Assembly: GCA_031772625.1 (NCBI GenBank)
Contig: CM062810.1
Coordinates: 452,662,014-452,726,013, forward strand
Reading direction: 5' to 3'
From: Pinus tabuliformis
Lineage: Eukaryota > Streptophyta > Pinopsida > Pinales > Pinaceae
Length of the DNA stretch: 64,000 nucleotides
Position numbers and translations under genes: made by a program. Positions 47,943 through 59,804 of this stretch are shown here, piece after piece (position 1 is the stretch's first letter; the number at the start of each line of letters is the position of its first letter). The notes beneath the pieces were generated by a model. It had not been told where the DNA came from and ran no database searches. It worked only from the letters and a program-made list of their open reading frames with translations.

Positions 47943-48070
47943 TTTACAGGAAGACGTAGATTTTCTACAGGAAGATGCAGATTTTATACAGGAAGGCGCA
48001 GACTCTCTACAGGAAACGCAACCTTTCTATAGGAAGCTTTGTATTTCTACAGGAAACTTCCTGTAGAAGT
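47943..48070 (+). repeat. Tandem repeat of a ctacaggaa-containing unit
   Basis: Five to six units of 27-30 bp, each ending in a variant of ttctacaggaa. The last meets an inverted copy at 48045-48068 (TTCTACAGGAA, ac, TTCCTGTAGAA). Confidence 0.85.
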
Positions 48071-49441
48071 TCAGGACGGCCCAGAATCCATTTTATGAGG
48101 AGATCTAATGACTAAGGATCGGTTTGGACGCATGCAAGGTCTTGTTATCTCCCTTGCACATTGTTATCACCTCGTCCTGCCATCCTTGTCAACATGCAAC
48201 GAAGTTACCTGCACCAGCAAAGCAAATCGATGAGTTATCAATAAAAAGCAATTTTCAAATGAAAAAAACACTGAGATCTCATACCATATCCATCCCAGTC
48301 ATCTAGAAGCCCTGGGAGCGTGATCGGGAGGCCAGATCCTTCGTCGTTCAGCATGCACCCAAGGAGGAAGAACTGTTACAAGACATCCCGCAGGAGTCCT
48401 GTAACAGTTAAGCCTGCTAGAGTGTATACTATTCACAGCGCTTGCCATATGCAATGAACACGGACGCATGCAACCAAGCATCAACTCCATCGTCGGCAGC
48501 CTGTAAACGTGAACCTCCGAGCCTGTGCAAATTCACCAGCAGCAGATAGATTCATTCATCATCGTCCAAAGCCTGAAAAATCATGTTGCAGCTACGCAGG
48601 TAAGTGTCTCGACCCTTTCTTCCGTCAGATTTCATGAATTTTACTTTGAATTGCTTGCAAAGTGTGAAGTGAATGGGTTGAGCGGCTGTATGGCCAGTTG
48701 ACTAGCCACGTCGATCGGTTAATGGTCCAGTCAGATGTTTGGGTGGCGGCCGTGACAAAAGGAATGGGCAGCACACACGTGAGAACAATCCCCGTCGGGA
48801 AAAACGGATTTAGCAGAAGAAATGGCGGCGGATCTGCTGGAGGGATGATGCGGTAGTAAGTGAACTCGCAAACAAATGATGGAACGACGTCATCCAACGG
48901 TCCGACGGGGACATCTCACCCTCGTGCCACGGATTCCGCCGATTCAAATCTAATCGGCTAGATTGCCCGCACGCATTTATCATTCACCGTTTGAACCTCG
49001 AGTGAACATTCGGATCCCTCTGCAGTTCGAAACTCCGAGCCTTTGGCTATCAGAATGGTTGTGAAGCAACACAGAGAGTGCAGACTAACTGCAGTCTTCC
49101 CCAGGAATCACGCGCTGCTCCTACAGGAAAGTTGTTTCTACAGGAAGGCGGGTTCCTCACGTAAAAAGGTGGCAGATAAAAAGGTAACCCTGAACTCTCC
49201 ATGCAATTGGTTTTTAAAGGTGGCAGAATTTTCGTCTACAGTCTGGTCGTAGAAAGTTGTTGCAAGTGTTGTCTGTTGTGCATAGACTATTGTTCTACAG
49301 GATGACAGTGTAATTAAACTATGTTAAGGTCCTCAGGGATAAGTTTTGTGGATTATTTGCACGACGAAAGCGTAATTCTACGCTCTGTCCCAATAAGCTA
49401 AATTTCTTCCGCATTCGCCACCTCTAGCAACAATTTTTATC

Positions 49442-51064
49442 ATGTCGGGTGGGTTTATTAGACGGGAACCCACTGATTCATCAAAGTTAAGAGAAAACCA
49501 GGAGGTGGTGGAGCTCTTCACACAAGCGCAATGGATATCCTTTTGTGACAAGTTGCAGGGTTATGACGACGAAGTGGCAGAAGAAGTTTTACAATATTTG
49601 AGGCCGAAATCCAAAACATTGGCCACCGTGAACTTCAGGGGCCTAAGCCTCAAGCTCACCCCGCAATATATCAGTCGAAATACTGAACTTCCAATGGGTT
49701 TGCCATGGGATAAGGAATAAAGGAAGTTGAGCCAGCAAGCAAAGAAAGAATTCTTTCCACCTGAGGAGGAATTCTCGGAGGACAAAAATGGGGTGCGTAG
49801 AACCAGCTTGCTGCCACCATGGAATGAAGTTAGCCTGCAGATCATGAAGTATATAACCTGTGAAGGCCGTTTTAGCATTGTGTACGGGTATCACTTCAGG
49901 TTTCTCACTGAATTGAGACACCAGATTGATCTTCCTGTAGAAAATAAACTGAGCATTCCTTATTTCCTGCTACAGTCTCTAATTCAGTGTGCCACAAAGT
50001 TAAAAGAAGGCATACCAGATCAGGTAGCCCACCATGGATTGATCAAACTTCTCGTGGAGGATGCACTTCATTCATATAAGGTTCCCCTCTCATGGGAAGC
50101 ATTCAGAAATTTGACAAGAGATGGAGACATAAGGATGTTGACTGAGGAAAGTGGTTCCTCCAGCAGTGAGGAAAAGGAATCAGTGGCCGCAGGAAAGAAA
50201 GAAGCAAGCCAGAAAACCCCAACCACAGTACAGAAGAAAAAGCAAGAGAAAAAACAAAAGAAAAAGGATGCTGAGGAAAAAGGTGACACACCCATCTTGT
50301 CAGCAAGAGAGAAAAGGTTGCAGAGTAGAACGGACAAAGCTGAGAAGGTCCACATCAGCACAAGTACCTCATCAGCACCCGCAACCAAACCAAAAAGAAA
50401 AACCCATGCAGCAAAGCAAGCCAAGGTGGTGACACCTGTGTCTACAGGAAAGCAGAAACAAGCTTCTACAAGAAACCCGAAGATTATTGAAAAAGGGTCT
50501 TCTCCAGGAAGCCCGAAAATTACCAAAACATGGTATTCTACAGGAAGCCCGAAATTGGCTAAAACAGGGTCTTCTACAGGAAGCCCTGAAAAGGTGAAAC
50601 CCAAGGAGAAGAAAACTGATATTCGTGAAAGGGAGGCATCAGCTGTATTGGCTGGCCTTAGCACACCACCTAAGCCAAAAGAGAAGAGAAAGAGGGAGAC
50701 CCCTCTATACTTTGAAGTTTGAAGAAGTTCGAGAATAAAGACGGGCAAGCCACAACCCCCATCCAGCAGCCAAATCACTATAGGGGATGCCCCTACTTCA
50801 CCCAATGAGAGGTCCCCCTCGAATATATCGGTCAGCTACGAGAGGGGGAGCCCAAAAACAACTACTTGGAAAAGAAGGATAGACCAATCAACTTCAAAAG
50901 CCCGGCTCAAGGTCAAGGAAACAGAGAAGAGGGAAGGAGCGGCACCCTCATCGCCACCAAGGGCAGAACAGGTAGAGCCACCAAGAGTAGGAAAGAAAGA
51001 GCGTATTCCGGAGCCTAGTTCTCGGCCAAGGACAAGGAGCTGGGGCAAAATTTCTCAAGGATGA
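49442..51064 (+). pseudogene. Element H ORF3, unknown function, two stops
   Basis: One frame of about 540 codons, ATG 49442 (MSGGFIRREPTD) to TGA 51062, broken by TAA 49718 and TGA 50720. The N-terminal half is globular-looking and matches E ORF3 (29263-30735), including TVNF..L.LTP.YIS, CEGRFS.VYGYHFRFL and SWEAFRNL. The second half is Lys/Ser/Thr-rich and low complexity, with a 13-codon repeat whose core is STGSPK (50490-50600), and then Pro/Arg-rich to the end. No signal peptide or membrane segment is visible, so an envelope role has no support. The position after integrase is usual for the extra ORF of Athila/Tat elements, and the domain may be the one databases label a putative plant transposon protein. 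Confidence 0.78.
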
Positions 51065-51074
51065 GCAAATATTT

Positions 51075-51088
51075 TAGCTGGGGGGTGA
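51075..51088 (+). other. Polypurine tract of H
   Basis: The run gctggggggtga ends directly at the right LTR start (51089). Confidence 0.8.
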
Positions 51089-53184
51089 TGATGAGCCCCA
51101 ATTTTTGGTAACAATTTGGGCTCATTTGGCCTACTTACCTTGCTCAACCGTTCATCTTTTATCACTTATGCATTCATTTCTTGGTATATTCGTGTTATTT
51201 GTAGGAAGAAGGGCAGGCATTATATCTATGTGGCTAATACATGATGATTTCAGGTTTTTTGGCATTAAAGGGAGCAAAGACCACGCAGAAGGAGACAAGG
51301 AGGCAGCAAGGGTGGCATTGCAGGTTTATAGGGAGGTTGTCTACAGCCTTAATGACCTCCCTCGTGATCTCCACCCTAACTCCGAGCTCCAACAGCTTTC
51401 CCCACCGAGCTTAAAGGCAGCCAACGGATTCTACAGGAACAACAGTCTACAACAGTTTACTTTTAGTTGGACAGCCAAGCTCCATTAATTGAGGAAGCCA
51501 GCTTGATCCTCATCATGTATAAATATTAAGGTCGTGGCCTTTGATAGGAGCTTTTTGAACTTTTGAACTACTGTTGCAATTTCTGAGCACGAGCTACAAC
51601 TCGGTTTTTGCTTTTTGTAAGCCAGTTTTAGCATGATGTTAGACTCATGATTATTCAATAAAGGCAGGCATCTTTGGATTCAATTCTGAGTTTTTAAGGG
51701 AGCTATAGCTCTCAGGTTAGGGCCTAACCTAAGAGCAATAGACCTCCTTTTCCTTGTATTGTTATTTGTCTTTCCTTTCAACACGTTATTCCTCTGTTTT
51801 GACATGCATTTAGAAATTACAGTCTGCTGATTTGATTTCTTCTATGTGATTGAGTAGGATTAGTTTACGGTTCAAGTGCTTTTAGTTGTTTAGATTAGAG
51901 TAGGAGGATCAGCATTCATTAGAGCTCCAAGAAAAGGTTGACAGTGCACTCACTGCTATCTCTGTTTAGAGATTGGGGGTGAAGACCGTACCAACCATGA
52001 AAAAAACGCAGTCTTATACTTTCATTCAAGCTGCAACACAGTCATTTCAATTGTAGATCCATCCATGCATTCTGATCTTGAGAAGTACCTCTTCATTCCA
52101 ACTCCATGCACGATTTTTCTCTGAAGTTTACATTGCTGTTCGTTGATTTAATAACACAGTTAGGATAGGTTGATGAATTCTCGGTTTTGTGCAGATTTGT
52201 TTCCTTTACACTGCGTTGCATCACTCTGTTATCTTCTTCTTCTTATCAACCGCACCTAAGGTCACCTACCCAACCTCTGTTCAGCTCGTTTGCCTTCCAA
52301 CCCTTCTACTGTTCACGTAACTTCATCTTTTTGACCTTTCATTGCTTCCACCCTTCTATCCACCAACCAACTGTACCCACTCTTTCCTCATCTCATATCT
52401 CTGTCCCTGAGCCATCACAAGCTCCTTTTTCATCCTACCTATCCACCCATACAACTTCTCCACTCCTCCATCACCCAAAACTCCAACCACAGAACATCCT
52501 GTAGAAGTTAGCAGACTTCCTGTAGAAATCCCGAGCTTCCTGTAGGATCCCCTGCAGACATCCTGTAGAAGCCTGCAAACTTGGTTTCCGAGCACCTGAA
52601 CATTGTGGACTTCTGTGGAACGACATTAGGGATCCCCTGGAACCTCTCCTAGCCCTCCTGACCTTTCCCAAGCTTTCTTTCCCTTCGAACTACCCCTGCA
52701 CAGTCAAACCCTAATAAGAAACAAAATCATAAAAACTCCAACCACTTAAGCAAAAATAAAAAAACAATGTTCTTTTCAGTAGAGGTAGCTTAAATTCATG
52801 CATCTCATATCATTAGAAGTAATGGCATCATTTCTAGAAGTTTGCACTCCCACCATTGCATCATAGAGATTAGACTAGTCAGATTAGGGTTTACTAGGGT
52901 TTCCTTGTTTTGTTGGATTTCAGTTCATTATTGCAAAGTAGGTCAATTTCCTTTGATATATCCTTCCTCCATCATTTAGAAAGCTTCTTCTGAGAACATA
53001 TAGAAGTTGGCTTGAGCCCTAGCGGACTTGTGCCAGCTGACCAAGTGACAGCTGCGACAAGAGCTAGTACTTGTGCATACAGCACCGTCGCTTCCAAGTT
53101 TGTTACGAACTACCGGGTTGATAAAATTAGAGATAGGAAGCTCCAGGAGTTGTAGCATTATTGCTACAATACTAGAGCCCACCA
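51089..53184 (+). repeat. Right LTR of H
   Basis: 2096 bp, about 97% identical to the left LTR by eye. It has a TATA box at 51518-51525, AATAAA at 51657-51662, and ttctacagga at 51429-51438. Confidence 0.96.
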
Positions 53185-53509
53185 AATATGTAGAACAATG
53201 ATTCCTTGGCTTATTGTTTAGAGATGTTTTTATATGTTGTTTGTATGTTTTGGTTCTCTTTCTTATTTTAATTTTTTTGCATGTTCCACTTATTACATTT
53301 GGAGTTGGAGCTAAAGCTTAAAAGCAGGGATAAGAAAAGAGTTTACATTGGTTTTGAGGTATGCCTTTCATCCATGTTACAATTTTTTCTAACGAAAGCA
53401 TAACAATTTTTTCTCAATTGTTTCTAAATAAAGGAACTAGGTCTATGGATATTGCTTCTATTCACAGGAGGGATTCATCCATAAAAGACTAATCAGAAGG
53501 AAAAAACTA
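53185..53509. other. Flank of H, no gene seen
   Basis: This begins with the AATAT TSD copy and continues the flank interrupted at 38551. Confidence 0.6.
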
Positions 53510-55540
53510 TCTCAACATTTCAATTTTTATGTTATTAAGAATATTTTAGAATATTTGGTGGATGTTAAATCCCTATCATCTAGCTAATAATTATTGTTAA
53601 CTAAATGAGAAATCAAGAATCTATGTTCGAAAATGCACATGCCTATCAATATAATAATTGACATAGATCTATGTTAACTCAAGACCTATCAATAACTAAG
53701 AGGAGTCAAATAATAACCAACATAAATCCATTTTAATCTAAGACCTTCCAAAGACCAAGAGAGATACAATCTCTTGAGGTGCAAACCATTTTTCAGGGTT
53801 TTCACTTTAAAGGAGATTTACATCTCAAGAAACTTGACTCATTCGGCTACATGATATGTTGTGCTTAACATATTTCTACGTTGGTTTTAATTAAATTGAA
53901 AAGGAAAAATTACATAACTACTTTTATTTATTTATGAACCCTTTATATTTGACAAGTATTAAAAATATTTGATAAAATTTAAATCCCACTCATCCATTTT
54001 GTAACACCCTAGCATATGCCCTCAATTTTTTAAATGTGTTATTAAAAATATAAATATGTTTCCATTAGAGTGGAACTAGTGAAAGAAGGAAATGGATCAA
54101 TGATTTAAGGGAAGGGTAAACTAGTGCTTGGATGGAATAACCATCCACACCTCTCATTGAATAGTGCAAAATTAGATCTCTATGGAAATCCTCCACATCT
54201 ACTATGTTGATGGAATGAGAGCGATAGGACGAATATGAATGATCTAATGAAGGAAATATGATCCAAGTAAAAAAAAAATGGAATGGAATTGGAAGGTGGA
54301 GGAGTCATATATCAAAGGAGAGTAGGCAAAAGAGAATAGTGTAGGATAAATAAATGCTATAGAAACAAAATTTCGAAGCACATGTTGAGCCCTAGAAAAG
54401 AATGTTGAGGCTAAGGGAATGGAATTCCCTTTGTGAAGGTTATGAAGGCTCAAGTTGTGAGTTTCCAGATTTAGATAAGTCGTTATAATTATTAGATGAT
54501 AGTCATGTTGAAGGTTGTTATTGTGTGGTTGAAAAACTATCTAGGGCTTACTTAGGAAGACTATCAACCCCTTAGTGCTTACCAAAAAGGCTGAGGAACA
54601 ACTTGGAAGGGTAGCATCCGTTGGGTGTTTCTTGAAGGGACTAATAAAACCTTGATTGATATGTAAGAGGAGATACTAGAGTAGTTAGATATTATCATGT
54701 GAGGTAATAAACCACCCAAAAATAATGAGTTATATGCTACATGTATTGTTTTCCTTCAAGGTTAATAGTTGATAAACCACTTGGTATATAACCCCATTCT
54801 GCCGAAATATGAGTGTGGATTCCATCTAATATTGACTATAAAATCTAGTGGATCATGAATTGGGATTCATGGGGATTTACTTCAAGAAATATATTAGTTT
54901 AGTTTATTTAAGGTTGTGTGTAGAGTTAGAATCCTAATATTAGTTGCTAAAATAATATATAGCATAAGATAAGTCATGTAACTATGCTATTATCAATGAT
55001 ATTTTCATTGTGATGTTATATTGATATCTTATGTCATGTGTTATTAATGGGAATTCTCACATATGTTGGTTGAATGTTTTAGCGATAAGTATGCATGTGT
55101 AGGAGGCTTGATTCTCCTTATAACTCTATCATGCTTATGATAATCAACAATGCTTTCTTGAGTGGATTCGTGCACTATTATGATCGCTAAGGGAATATTA
55201 TGTAAATAATTATATATGTATATGTTCCTTAAATTTTAGGAAATATAGCAAGAATTCTCTTAGCATTGAGAAATAACATTGACAAGCTTAGGATTCATAG
55301 GCCAATAAGGCAAGTGTTGAGTTTTCCTCTCTCACACACACACACAAATGCATACAAAGCTAAGAAGAGATAGGCCATTAAGGTTGAGCATCGAGGACAT
55401 TATTGATAACGTATATATATATGTGCCCATATATATGTGTTGTGTAATCCTAAGGAGCATACCACATATTTCAGTAAGAGCTAAGGAAATCCTTATTAAC
55501 TATTATGTATTCACTAAAATTGGGAGGGATATCCTCAAAT
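53510..55540 (-). repeat. Repeat F, copy 2 (inverted)
   Basis: The reverse complement of F copy 1 (32760-35065), with many substitutions and without the 417-bp duplication. It ends inside the left arm of the palindrome at 55326-55767. Confidence 0.75.
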
Positions 55541-55767
55541 GGATGTGTGAAACCTTTGACACAACCATTTAAGGATATCCCTCCCAATTTTAGTGCATAC
55601 ATAATAGTTAATAAGGATTTCCTTAGCTCTTACTAAAATATGTGGTATGCTCCTTAGGCTTACACAACATATATATATATATATGGGCACATATATATAC
55701 GTTATCAAGAATGTCCTCGATGCTCAACCTCAATGGCCTATATTTGTGTGTGTGAGAGAGAGAGAGG
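55326..55767. repeat. Large near-perfect palindrome
   Basis: The arms, 55326-55548 and 55559-55767, are imperfect reverse complements. Matches include aattgggagggatatcc, taatagttaataagga and ctcgatgctcaacct. A loop of about ten bases lies at the centre. The right arm lacks about 28 bp present in the left. Each arm is homologous to 32776-32940 of F copy 1. The outer ends are CA/TG microsatellite with CT/AG runs. A foldback-type structure or inverted duplication would explain it. Confidence 0.85.
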
Positions 55768-56009
55768 CAAACAATAAGGGTTGAGATTCAAGGAAATTTA
55801 CCTAGAAATTGATGTCCATATTAAAAAACTCACATTTAGCCATTTTCCAAAAAGAACTTCATTTAGGGCCCAAAATGGCTTCGAAAGTTCAGGACTCAAA
55901 AAACTACCAAAATTCGTAAATTGTGCTACAATTAAGGAATCTGGAAGAAACAATAGTGGGGTTTTACATGGAATAGGCAAGTGGCCACTAATATCAACCT
56001 AGATCATTC
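55768..56009 (-). other. Possible 3' untranslated region or LTR start of element I
   Basis: Lies just downstream (minus strand) of the I pol end. A partner LTR is not found. Opposing frames at 55781-56002 and 55798-55980 are shadows of each other. Confidence 0.35.
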
Positions 56010-58735
56010 CTGACTCATTAGGAAGTAATTGTCCCCATTTCATTAAATGCCTCCATGAGATGAGGAAACTTCTACTGAACTTGGTCCCTGGTGATCGACT
56101 TGCCTTTATGAAGGAGTTAGCCAACTTTCATAACCTAATACAGTTGGATATTATGTTGGTGAGTGTTATTAATCTATGTGTCCATGATCTGATCGATTGT
56201 AACCTATTCCATGAAGTCTACATTTAGTTTTATTGGTGTGAGTTGTTCTCTAATGTATGATGTGTCTAGTAATGGTAGAATGTATGGTTGTAGGTCGTCT
56301 ACATTGAACAATTGGTGGAGGCTATGGAATGGTGTAATTGTGAGCTCAAAATAATCGTCTCCTACAACCTTAGTGATGGTGTAAGGCCCATATCAGAGTG
56401 GGTTAAGATTGTGGTAGGCCCTAGCAAGGCGCTCCTTCTGCAGATGTAACCAAACTTTGTCACCCACTAGAACTTATGTGGAACACGATGTTCATCAAGA
56501 TGTTGTTTTTACTTGGAGGATGTGCTAAATGTACTTCATGAAACTGCTAGATATGTCATCCTTTGACTACAAATGAGTGGAATATGAATGAGTAGCTGCA
56601 AGTGATATGGAAACATCAATGTGAAATAGTTGTTTGAATCGCAACCCCACCTAAAAGGGGTTGTGGCTCGTTAAGCTATGGATAACTTTTTTGTTGTAGT
56701 GTTGGAAATAGGGGAGGCCTTCATCCCATGTTAGTGGATTCTTTGAGTTTTACATGTGCAGGATGTGCAAGATCATCCTCTTGATGACGTATGTTTGACC
56801 ATCAGTTTTGGGGTGGAAGGTCTTTGACTTAGTGAGATTGGTATCCAACAATGACCGGAGGCTTAGCTAGTACATACTTCAGAAGCTGTTGTCTTGATCT
56901 AAGATAATGGGACTATGGGATCCAAAGTGTACCCATACTCCTATAAATAAGATTTTGGTAGTGGCTTCTATTGTGATACTCTTCTTGCAGGCCACAAAAA
57001 TGGCCATCTCGTAGAATCTGTCGATGACCACAAAAACATATGTTTTTCCATGGTTGGTAGAAGGAAGGCCCAACATTTAATCCATGGAGATGGATTCCCA
57101 TGGCCAGCTAGTTGTAGGAATAGGCATATATAGACCATGCTTCTTGGTTGTAGGTTTGGCAATGAAACATGCAGTATAGGATCTCATGTACTTCCCAATA
57201 TCTTGTCAAAGGAGCGACTAATAAAAATACTTATTTAACACTACCACTATTTTTTCTACTCTGAAATGTCTAATGAACCTACTATAGGGCACCTCCCAAA
57301 TCATCTTGTCGTGTTTGCTTGAAGAAAGTATAAAACTTTCTTATCTTCCACGAGTATCTAGTATGTGGTGCCAAATTTTTTATCTGTCTTGTAAAGATGT
57401 GGCCACCTCAAAGCCTTGTGTCCACAAGGGTCAAGCACAGTGGTCAACGCAATAAACGGTGATTGAGTGAGGCAGTATACACCATTATTGGTGTTTCCCT
57501 TATTGTACGTAATGTTCAAATGGAATTATTGTAGATATGTGGACCATTTCTAAAGGAAATTTCTTTGAAACTTTCCTTGTCTTAGTATTAACTGTAGGGG
57601 TTGGTGGTCTGTGTGGATGACCATTTCCTTCCCTAGAATGTAATACTTCCATTATCAGTAGACTTGCATAATGGAATAAATTTCCTTATGATAGGTGGGA
57701 TACTTTCAGACTATATCTGAAATTGTCTCACTATGATATGCCACCAGATGCCCCTATTGGGTAAGAACTGCTCCAGTTGCATAATGATAGGAATTTGTCT
57801 CAATTTCAAATTATTGTTTTAGCACTGGTAATGTGGGCACTAGTATAATGCAGAGGCAATGCTTCAACTCGAGAAATGAATTTATTGAAGATTCATACCA
57901 AAAGAGCTTTTCCTTCTCTCTGCTCTTAGTGACTTGACTCAAAGGCCAAGTGATATGAGAGAATCCCAACAAGAACCTGTAATAGAAATTGGAAAGACCC
58001 AGAAACTTTCAAAGCTCTCTTAGAGTGATTGGTCAAGCCCGAATAACTTGTATATTGGTTGGGTCCACATGCACACCATGCTCATCAATGATGTACCCCA
58101 TATATCGAACCAGGATCATACTAAAAGTTCATTTCTCCAAATAGGCACACGATTTTTGTTGTCGGAGGGTTTGGAGGATCTATAAAATATGGTGTAGGTT
58201 CTCTTCCCAACTCTAGCTAAAGATTAAGATGTCTTAAAAATACACTACAATGAACAATTTTGTGAAGGGCTTCAAAATGTCCTCCATCAACCAATTGAAG
58301 GTTGCGGCAACATATTCAACCCAATAGACATGACCATCCATTTGAAAAGACCCTCCTTGGATTTGAATGAAGTATTCCACATATCAAAGTGTTTGATTAG
58401 TACATAGTGATAACCAAACTTCAAGTCAATCTTGCTGAAATATTTTTCCCCTTTGAGCTAGTCGAGAAGGTCATCAATCCATGGAATTGGATACCTATTT
58501 TGGATAATGACTTTCTTTAGCACCAGATAGTAAATGTAAAGCCTATAGGTTTCATCCTTATTCTGTACCAACACGACTAGACTCCCACCAGGTGAGGAAC
58601 TTGGCTTGATGTTCCCTTTCTATAAGAGCTCCTAAATCTGTCACTTGAATTCATCATTCTCTACAAAAAAGTATTAGATTGGTCCTTTGGGTAGTGGCAC
58701 GCTCGGGCTCAGATCGATGGAGTGCCTGACTTGAT
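56010..58735 (-). pseudogene. pol: Element I pol: chromovirus-like RT, RNase H, integrase, heavily broken
   Basis: Read on the minus strand. RT lies at 58735-58060 with NRYPIPWIDDLLD and YFSKIDLKFGYHYVLI. RNase H remnants follow to about 57450, ending with GNTNNGVYCLTQ. Integrase lies at about 57430-56480 with FVVIDRFYEMAIFVACKK and IILDQD at 57076-56879. A C-terminal part near 56440-56010 has YGPYTITKVVGDDYFEL and ends MGTITS. Stops and frameshifts are frequent. The protease and gag are missing upstream, where tandem repeats begin. The sequence fits plant chromovirus-type Ty3/gypsy elements. A clear chromodomain is not legible. Confidence 0.82.
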
Positions 58736-58747
58736 ATTGTAGGAGAT

Positions 58748-58935
58748 GAAAAAGGTGCAAACACCCAAGGCCTTCTTTCTCAAATTTTGGAACCGACCTA
58801 GTCTACTAAGATAGACTTGGAGATACAAAAATGCAAGCCCCAAAGGATTTCTTTCTCAGATTCCGTACTCGGCCCAATCTATTAAGACAGACTTGGAGAT
58901 ACAAAAGTGCAAGCCCCAAAGGATTTCTTTCTCGG
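58748..58935 (+). repeat. Tandem repeat, ~72-bp period, 2.5 units
   Basis: Two full units (about 58791-58862 and 58863-58935) carry agacttggagatacaaaa and gcaagccccaaaggatttct. A partial unit starts at 58748. It abuts the broken 5' end of the I pol gene. Confidence 0.85.
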
Positions 58936-59800
58936 ATTCTAGACCTATAATTCATTATGATGAATGAGTTTTTATAGCACAAGGAGGATGTAAAACACAA
59001 ATTATTGCGCACAACGCTCGGGAGTTAAACAAATCCCTTATTATTTGTGAAGATAATGTGGAAATGGAAATAGTTGTGATAATGATATTTGGGAAATCCT
59101 GCTCTTGTCTCATATGTGCAATTATGTGATTTGTAATATAATAATGATGACTGATTTTTGGGAACTGTGCAACTGTCCCTTTCTTTATGCACCTGAAAAT
59201 TAGAATCAATGACTAAATAAGTGATGATCAAACATGAGATATTTTACAAATAAATTCATTAAAGCCTTGTTTTAGGTAAATGATATGATTAAAGATAGAC
59301 ATATGGGAATTCTTTTTAATAATTTCATTCGCAATAGGGTTGTTTTAATCAAATTGCAACCGTATCTAAAAAAAGGAGTACTCTAATCAAAATCCAAAGG
59401 GGGCCTTCTGAAATCATATCGCGATCACTTTACAACTGCGAAGGGATGAATTAGCATAATATCTCGAGCAGGGAGAATCCCTATCGAAATACACGAACAG
59501 CTAAATCATATCAATGGAATTAATGAACAGAAGCGAAAATCGTGTGTGACCCTTGGATCTTGTGATTGTGATATCGCAATCACAATAACAGAGTGGTTAG
59601 GTACCAATAGTCCTGAATGACTTGGGATTTGCGACTTGTAGGATGAAGTAAGGGATGATGTGATGGTGATGTCACTATAATGTGGCAGATTGATGTGGAA
59701 AGGCGACGTGTAAGTGACGTGGAAGTGACATGGAGGTGACATGGATGGATGACATGGAAGGTGACATAATGGATGATGTCATATATGACACAACATCTCA
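58936..59800. other. Degenerate sequence with short GTGACRTGG repeats
   Basis: Between 59640 and 59790 variants of gtgacatgga recur every 10-12 bp. Otherwise no gene is supported. Minus-strand frames here are translations of the short repeat. Confidence 0.55.
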
Positions 59801-59804
59801 CTAT

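Larger units (their letters stand above)
47500..49441 (+). other. H non-coding spacer between pol and ORF3
   Basis: About 1.9 kb without a supported gene. It opens with A-rich runs and a hairpin array (47545-47719), then a 27-bp-type tandem repeat of a ctacaggaa word (47943-48070). Scattered further copies of the word occur near 49121, 49136 and 49292. Confidence 0.7.
38552..53184 (+). mobile_element. Element H: near-complete Athila/Tat-type Ty3/gypsy retrotransposon
   Basis: This 14.6-kb element has LTRs 38552-40646 and 51089-53184 and a perfect TSD AATAT (38547-38551 and 53185-53189). LTRs start TGATGAGCCCC and end CCCACCA. A tRNA-Asp-type primer site follows the left LTR and a G-rich polypurine tract precedes the right one. 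The coding order is gag, protease, RT, RNase H, integrase, then a separate ORF3. RT before integrase makes it Ty3/gypsy. The primer site and the extra 3' ORF point to the Athila/Tat branch. The LTRs differ at roughly 60 sites by eye. A minus-strand solo LTR sits in gag. Confidence 0.96.

Noticed and set aside
50068-50805. 245-codon minus-strand frame opposite H ORF3
   Set aside because: It is the shadow of the low-complexity Lys/Ser half of ORF3. The plus frame has a homolog in E and the minus frame does not.
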